Shown: positions 58,508-64,000 of the stretch, piece after piece
Layout of the letters: each line of letters begins with the position of its first letter
Numbering within the stretch: position 1 is the first letter of the stretch
From: Parascedosporium putredinis
Lineage: Eukaryota; Ascomycota; Sordariomycetes; Microascales; Microascaceae
Assembly (NCBI GenBank): GCA_949357655.1
Contig: CASHTG010000012.1
Span: forward strand, 3,286,001-3,350,000
Direction of reading: 5' to 3'
Length of the DNA stretch: 64,000 bases
The notes under the pieces: model-generated
What the model saw: only the letters and a program-made list of their open reading frames with translations
Told to the model about the DNA's origin: nothing
The model's database searches: none
Translations under genes and position numbers: made by a program

Positions 58508-61500
58508 ATGGCCATTGCGCGCAAAGTTGTCGTTTCCGCTCACGGCGAGGGCGTCATCCTTCATACGGCACCTTCCAAGACCCAGCGCTCATCCCAGCAG
58601 TTTTTGATCAAATATGCAGACGGTGCGATCGCGCAGCTACCGCGTGACAATGCGACCGGTCTCACGAGCTCCTCGCCGTCGTTTGAAGCCTTTGGTGTCA
58701 TAGGTATGCTCCGGACCCCGCCTCTATCCTCCCTCCCCGAGCGCTGCGTTTCTTCTCACGCCGCGGCAGCCGGCCCCAAGCCGCAACCTCAGTGCTGCGT
58801 GGACTAAACAGCCCGTGCCAACTGTTTTAGGTATCATGTCTGTGTTGGGCCAAAACTTCCTCATTACTATCACACGTCGTGAACAGGTTGCGCAGATCGA
58901 GGGATTCCCCGTCTGGGTAGTGACGGGGTCGCCATTACCCCTGCACGTCTCGAGCCGAGGCCGAAGCGTCGGTTGTGAAAACGGCCCAAAATCTCACAAA
59001 GGAGGCTAACGAGAAGGCGCTCGAGGACAGCGACGCCATCGAAGACGAGGAAGAGGAGGTGCCGCGCCATAGCGACGATGTCGACGATATTGTGCACGTC
59101 GAGCGCAACCCCGAGTCTACCCCGTCGGGGGCGAACCCGTCACAAGCACCGTAGCCGAGGATGTCATCCGCCGGCGAGGGAGTTTCGGGAGATTCGCCCA
59201 GCGCTGGTTCAGCAAGAAAGGGTGGGCTCTCGACCAGCAGCGGACCATGGGCCTGAGCAGGCCGCCGGTGGAGCAGGACCCTGCACCTGTCGCGGCCAAG
59301 CAGCCGCGAACCTCCGAGGAGAGCCGTGAGGGGATGGCGACCAGCCTCCTCCCGAAACTCTTGGCCACCGCCGAAATCCTGTTCGGGTCGTCCAAGAGCT
59401 TCTTCTTCTCGTACGATTTCGACATCACGCGGCGCTGGGGAGAGGCCAAGCCCTTTGCGCCCGAGATCCCCCTCTACGCCCAGGTGGCCCCCATGTATTT
59501 CTGGAACAGCCATCTGCTCCAGCCCTTCCTCGCCGTGGGGGCAGAGTCCGTCGCTTTGCCCCTCATGCAGGGATTCATCGGGCAGAAATCATTTGCCATG
59601 GACAGCCAGCCCCCGCAGGTCGACGACTCCGAGCCCGAAGCAATGGAAATGTCGACCCTTTTGGTCAGCAACTCCGTTCCGACATCGCCGCCGAGCGAGC
59701 CAGTCAAGGAACTTCCAGAGCGCCGACCAACCGAGAGAGACTTTTTGATTACCGTCATCTCCCGTAGATCAACGAAGAGAGCCGGCCTCCGCTACATGCG
59801 AAGGGGCATCGACGAGGACGGGTACACCGCGAACTCGGTGGAGACGGAGCAGATCCTTTCTACGCCTTCGTGGAGCTCGTCTCCGCCCGCCGGGACTAAA
59901 GTCTACTCCTTCATGCAAGTCCGCGGGAGTATTCCCGTTTACTTTACGCAGTCTCCGTATTCTTTTAAACCAGTCCCGGCCATCCAGCATTCCCGAGATG
60001 CAAACTACATGGCCATGAAGAAACACTTTGATCACCTCAAGCAAGCTTTCGGTTCCGTCCAGCTCATTAATCTCGTTGAGAAGCACGGCCCAGAGGCCAT
60101 CGTGGGCGGGGCCTATGCCGACCAGGTCGAACGTTTCAATCGAGAGGCTTCCGATAGCAGCAAGGTAGCTTTTGAGTGGTTCGACTTCCACGCCGTCTGC
60201 CGTGGTATGAAGTTTGAAAACGTCAGCCAGCTGTTGGAAAAGGTAAAGGGTACGCTGGACGAGTTTGGGAGCACCGCTGAAGCGGATGGCAAGGTCGTCG
60301 CCAAGCAAAAGGGGGTTATGAGAACGAATTGTATGGACTGCTTGGACCGAACGAACGTATGCCAAAGCATGTTTGCAAAATATATGCTCGAGTCGCAGCT
60401 GCGCGAGGAGGGTTTCGATATGAGCGCCCAGCTTGACCAAAACGCCTGGTGGTTCAATAACATATGGGCAGATAACGGCGATGCCGTGTCAAACCAGTAC
60501 GCCTCTACCGCAGCGATGAAGGGTGACTACACTAGGACGAAGAAGCGTGATTATCGCGGGACCCTCAATGACTTGGGCCTCTCCATCACAAGGTTTTATA
60601 ACGGGTAAGTGGGAAAATATTTGCGAATTCCGTCCCCCTTCCTCTCCTCCCCCAGCCGCTAAAAGGGAACTGTTTATTATCTAGGCTCGTGAACGATTAC
60701 TTCAGTCAACTAGCCATCGACTTTCTCCTAGGGAATGTCACGGCCCTCGTATTCTCCGAATTCGAAGCGGACATGATGACCAAGGACCCAGCCGTATCCG
60801 TGGTGAAGAGGAGGGAGCAGGCGATAGAGCTTTGCCAGGACCGCGTAGTGGGGATGAGAAGGAGGAGTTTATCGGTGGATGGGCCGTCCTCGCACCCCCA
60901 GTATCCGGCGCCATACAGAGCCAGCCGCTCGAGGAGTCCATTCTCCTGCTGACGGACGCAGCCCTCTACCTATGCCGCTTCCACTGGGACCTTGACAGGG
61001 TCGCGTCCTTTGAGCGCGTCGACTTGGCCCACGTCGTAGGGATCAAGTTTGGCACGTACATCACGTCTACGATCTCGCCCGTGCACATGGACGAGGAGAA
61101 GAACGTGGGATGCGTGATATCCTACGAGCCTGGAAAGTACGACTTCAAACGAACAAACACGCGGACTCTCGCGAACCTCGAGGGCGCGCGCAAGTCACAC
61201 CAGTCGCCCGATTTCGGGAGCGGCTCGATATCGGGAGGGTTCGCGAGCTTCTTCTCGGGCGGGAAAACGCGAGAGGGCCCCGTCATACGCAAGATTGCGC
61301 TCAAGGCTCCGTACTCGCAGTCTTCCCTGGCCAAGGACGGCGACGACCTCCGACAGACAGAGATCCAGCAGATCGTCACCATGTGCTCCGAGATCGAGAG
61401 GCTGGCGTTCAAGGCACAGGGAAAAGACCCGTCTGAGGAGAAGGGCATGATTGAGAAGGAAGAGATCATCTCGCTAGAGGAGGCGAGGCGAAGCACGGGC

Positions 61501-61548
61501 TTGCTAGAACAGCTGGGGCATTCGATCAAGCGCATGGTGTGGGCGTGA
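58508..61548 (+). CDS. SAC-domain phosphoinositide phosphatase with hSac2 domain
   Basis: Exons 58508-58703, 58831-60604, 60685-61548; 945 residues after repair. SAC domain: early MSVLGQNFLITITRREQVAQ, GRFAQRWFSKKGWALDQQR, SYDFDITRRW, QVRGSIPVYFTQSP, and the catalytic CX5R in RTNCMDCLDRTNVCQSMF. After ITRFYNGLVNDYFSQLAIDF a second domain (FIGGWAVLAPPVSGAIQSQP, YLCRFHWDLDRVASFERVDL, KFGTYI) matches hSac2, found in INPP5F/Sac2-type enzymes. It would dephosphorylate PI4P or related lipids on endosomes, Golgi or plasma membrane. Four frame breaks, each one base short: G4 58924-58927, C4 58938-58941, G5 59127-59131, G4 60850-60853. A serine-rich acidic insert sits within the SAC region. Confidence 0.93.
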
Positions 61549-61699
61549 AAGCATCTTCATTTCTTACTTCATGAAGTATATTTTTCTTTGTCACTCCCGC
61601 CCCCTTCTTTTATCCATACAGTTCTATAGTAGCTGGTATATAATCTTTTCAACATTAATCATGACGTACAATGTCCGCGCACGGCGGGGAGCCTTGAGA
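61549..61699. other. Short convergent spacer
   Basis: Only 151 bases separate the stop codons of the SAC gene (+) and the methyltransferase gene (-); the 3' UTRs probably overlap. Confidence 0.5.
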
Positions 61700-62854
61700 T
61701 TACTCAGGGGTGTGCTTTTCGTCGGGCGATCGAACAAGGCGGTATAGATGAAGTTGATATCGCATGTTTTCGAGCGGTATCGGGTATGTTAGTGTGTCGT
61801 TGAGGCGGAACCAAGTCGACTCGCTGGTTTCGATCCTTTCCCAGATATCCTCCAGAGATTTACTCAGTGTATGGTGGAGGAGCCACTGCATGGGATACTT
61901 TCTCGCCTGGGCTCCAACACCAGTCTCGGAGTAACTCCCCGGGCTGTCCACCACGAGGAGCAGCGTGCCGATGGGGACGCTGGAGCTAAGGTTGAGGAGG
62001 AAGGTGGTCGTCTTGCCTATACCGCCTGAAGTGTAGAGTTCGTTGAGGGTAAAGAGGATGGTTATGAGAAGAGGCCTGTCGCCGACTAGTTGCGCTAGCT
62101 GTGCCTTATCAATGGAGAGCACGTCAACCTGGCTGAAGGTCAAGGGCATGGAGTCGGCTGCGACGACGGGCCGCGCATCAACGTCATCGGGGTGCTTCGT
62201 GTACTTGGATATCTGCCGTGCTGTACAGGTTGTCAGCGTGTCGTAAAGGCGCCCGACTACGGACGCCCAAGGCCCGGAATCGACGAGAACTATCTCGGTG
62301 CTGCCCATCGACTTGTGCATCAGCAAGGTGGAAAAGGCCGCGAGTTCGGCGGCACCGCCGCCAATGGAAAGCATTCTCAAGGGGCGGCTGGGGCACCGCG
62401 AGTTTTCGCCTTCCGCAGCATCACCAAGCTCTTCGGGGACACCTAGATTGAAATCTCCAAGATGGCTGCGGAGGCCTTCTATTATAGAGGCGTAGCACAG
62501 AGAACGTGTCGGGCTCCATCGGCATGCGTACGACGCGAGATGGCTTTCGGTGGAAAAGGCGGCCTCAAAGTCACGACTGTACAAAGCTCCCTTGATAATT
62601 TGAAGTGTGGCGTCGAGGTTGCTATCCGCCAACTCTTTGGAGAAGGTCCGCGCGAAGAGGTCGAGTAGTAGTTGTTGGGTCCTGAGCTCGAGCTGGGTGT
62701 CGGCGGAGACCAGATGATTCTCTATAGCTTCCGCCGGTTGGGCTCGAGCCTTGCTACCAGGTGCGCCATTGTTTGAAGATTTTCCCTTCTTAGATGACTC
62801 CTTGGCCGCTCCCTTGGATGCCCCGCCCCGAGAAGACTGAGCCTTCTTCACCAT
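61700..62854 (-). CDS. 25S rRNA (uridine-N3) methyltransferase, Bmt6-like
   Basis: Single exon, 384 residues, no frame break. The N-terminus is lysine/serine-rich (KKAQSSRGGASKGAAKESSK), as in nucleolar proteins. A helical region (LELRTQQLLLDLFARTFSKE) leads to a Rossmann-like methyltransferase core: RPLRMLSIGGGAAELAAFST with the glycine-rich SAM loop, EIVLVDSGPWASVVGRL, DVLSIDKAQLAQLVGDRPL, LLITILFTLNELYTSGGIGK, GTLLLVVDSPGSYSE. Fungal Bmt6 methylates U2843 of 25S rRNA. The assignment rests on pattern resemblance. Confidence 0.8.
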   Translation of the reverse strand: MVKKAQSSRGGASKGAAKESSKKGKSSNNGAPGSKARAQPAEAIENHLVSADTQLELRTQQLLLDLFARTFSKELADSNLDATLQIIKGALYSRDFEAAFSTESHLASYACRWSPTRSLCYASIIEGLRSHLGDFNLGVPEELGDAAEGENSRCPSRPLRMLSIGGGAAELAAFSTLLMHKSMGSTEIVLVDSGPWASVVGRLYDTLTTCTARQISKYTKHPDDVDARPVVAADSMPLTFSQVDVLSIDKAQLAQLVGDRPLLITILFTLNELYTSGGIGKTTTFLLNLSSSVPIGTLLLVVDSPGSYSETGVGAQARKYPMQWLLHHTLSKSLEDIWERIETSESTWFRLNDTLTYPIPLENMRYQLHLYRLVRSPDEKHTPE

Positions 62855-64000
62855 GTCGGGCTGGGCTGTTCTTCGGACAGGTTGGTGGGATTCCGAGGGC
62901 CTTCCTTTGCTAGGGTCAAGGCTGTCAAAGGGATTTCAAGCCAGACACCCTCCCCCACTCTCTTTAAGAGAGGACCAAATTGAGCTAATTGGATGGGTAC
63001 TCTCGTGCATATGGAAAGCTTTGCGCACTTATCACTAGCCCCTGCCGATGACATAGACTGGTGGGGGCTTCGTTTTTTACTCAGGTCTCAGTTCCTTCGA
63101 CCTAGGACGGGAGCGGTAGCGGTCGCGGCGGTGGCCTCACTACATCCAATGATTTCGCAGCGAGTACAAGTAGTTCGGAGGGAGATTCCTTCCAATTCTC
63201 TGATAAACGACAACGAGAACGCTATCTCTTCGAGTCATCGAGAGTGGAGGGCCAAGAAAAAAAAAGGCTCCAAGGCAGTCCAGGAGAGGGTGGGCTAACA
63301 CCAGATGGTGGTGGGGCTCAACCACGGATTTCCGCGCACTAGCTATGTCATCAATTGATACTAAAAGGGAGCAACTTCAACAATTCATGGGCAACCATCT
63401 CCTGCCGAGTCCCCCCGCTTGGCCCCCATCAAGAGCAACAGAGAAAATTTTAGTTTGGGACAAGAACCTGGAAATATCAACCAGAACTAACATTGCGATG
63501 TACCCTACCCAGTGGCAAGGGCGCTAAACCTAAAGAGCGGATAAATGGCAGAGCTTGCTATCGCGGTGGGCTGAAATTGCACAGCGGCCCGCCACAAGGT
63601 GCGCGTGAGATCCATTGGATCCTTACCTTGTGGTCGCCGGTTTGGACGTCGCTGTGCCAATGTTCCATGTCTGATACGGTCTTATGGGAGGGTGAACCTA
63701 TATTATGAGCATCGAGGTGGTTGGAACTGTTGTGGGCAGTGGTATCAACCAAGGAGTAATGGCTGAGGCAACGATTGAGGCAGTCTCGGTAGAACTGGAG
63801 CCATCCATGGCACACACAGGACAGATGCTACAACTCGAAGATCAGCCCGAGTTTCATTGTGTGGGCCCTTGCTGGCGAGGGAGCTCAGTACAAAGTTTGT
63901 ATCCGTCAAACCACCATAGCGAGCCTCTTTGACGAAACTGGACGAAACTGAATAACTCGAGCTTGGTCTTTTTGTCCTCCCCGAGGTGAACGAGGACTTG
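62855..64000. other. Right-end noncoding region
   Basis: About 1.1 kb: upstream region of the methyltransferase gene, then sequence with several short ORFs on both strands without domain support. A tandem pair GACGAAACTG is present at about 63931-63950. The next gene presumably lies beyond the edge. Confidence 0.4.

Noticed and set aside
1..64000. Biosynthetic gene cluster, mobile element, CRISPR or defence-like system
   Set aside because: No PKS, NRPS, terpene synthase, transposase, reverse transcriptase, terminal repeats, regular spacer array or NLR-type gene was found; the genes are mostly eukaryotic housekeeping functions.
1..64000. Genome-wide programmed +1 frameshifting as an explanation of the frame breaks
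   Set aside because: Breaks occur at varied sequences with no common slippery codon plus stop context, seven genes have none, and homopolymer deletion explains all of them more simply.

Overview
The window is nuclear DNA of a filamentous ascomycete (Pezizomycotina, most likely a Sordariomycete). The evidence is dense short GT-AG introns (about 50-150 nt, often GTAAGT/GTATGT donors and CTAAC-like branch points), TAG/CAG acceptors, and a gene set of typical fungal orthologues: ERG4, FluG-like, STS1/Cut8, DFG5/DCW1 and PEX19. I see no bacterial, viral or intact transposon genes, no rRNA, no convincing tRNA and no CRISPR. The species cannot be named from this sequence alone.

Layout: (1) 1-7.4 kb: 5' part of a coiled-coil golgin-like gene (-), a mitochondrial J-domain protein (+), the VDAC porin (-) and an MFS sugar transporter (-). 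(2) 10-15.1 kb: a GH51 arabinofuranosidase (+) convergent with an asparagine synthetase (-). (3) 16.9-28.8 kb: UBC9 (-), PEX19 (+), a conserved unknown (-), an MCP2-like ABC1/UbiB kinase (+), RAD52 (-) and STS1/Cut8 (-). (4) 28.8-35.3 kb: a gene-poor stretch with one orphan gene (-) and an AT-rich segment. (5) 35.3-43.3 kb: a NOP13-like RRM protein (+), a DsbA-fold oxidoreductase (+) convergent with a FluG-like fusion (-), and a secreted But2-like protein (+). (6) 46.3-62.9 kb: a DFG5/DCW1 GH76 mannosidase-like protein (+), a MYND protein (+), ERG4 (-), translin (+), the V-ATPase c subunit (-), SNU13 (+), a SAC/hSac2 phosphoinositide phosphatase (+) and a BMT6-like rRNA methyltransferase (-). 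These are mostly housekeeping genes in mixed orientation with divergent promoters; there is no operon or obvious metabolite cluster.

The most striking property of the window is not a gene. Reading the 24 genes codon by codon, 17 carry single-base reading-frame breaks in conserved coding sequence. I count about 39, and each can be read as one missing base, nearly always in a short homopolymer. Adding those bases back brings every gene whose two ends are visible to a whole number of codons with splice phases that agree. Seven genes (VDAC, MFS transporter, UBC9, MCP2-like kinase, But2-like protein, SNU13, BMT6-like) have none. The simplest reading is an assembly with uncorrected homopolymer deletions; real mutation or tolerated frameshifting is possible but much less likely. 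Exon coordinates below are as found, with the breaks noted.

Secondary points are several very small exons (8, 12, 13 and 21 nt, and five tiny 5' exons in asparagine synthetase), two introns that appear to use GC-AG borders, and paired inverted TGACTC motifs upstream of asparagine synthetase.
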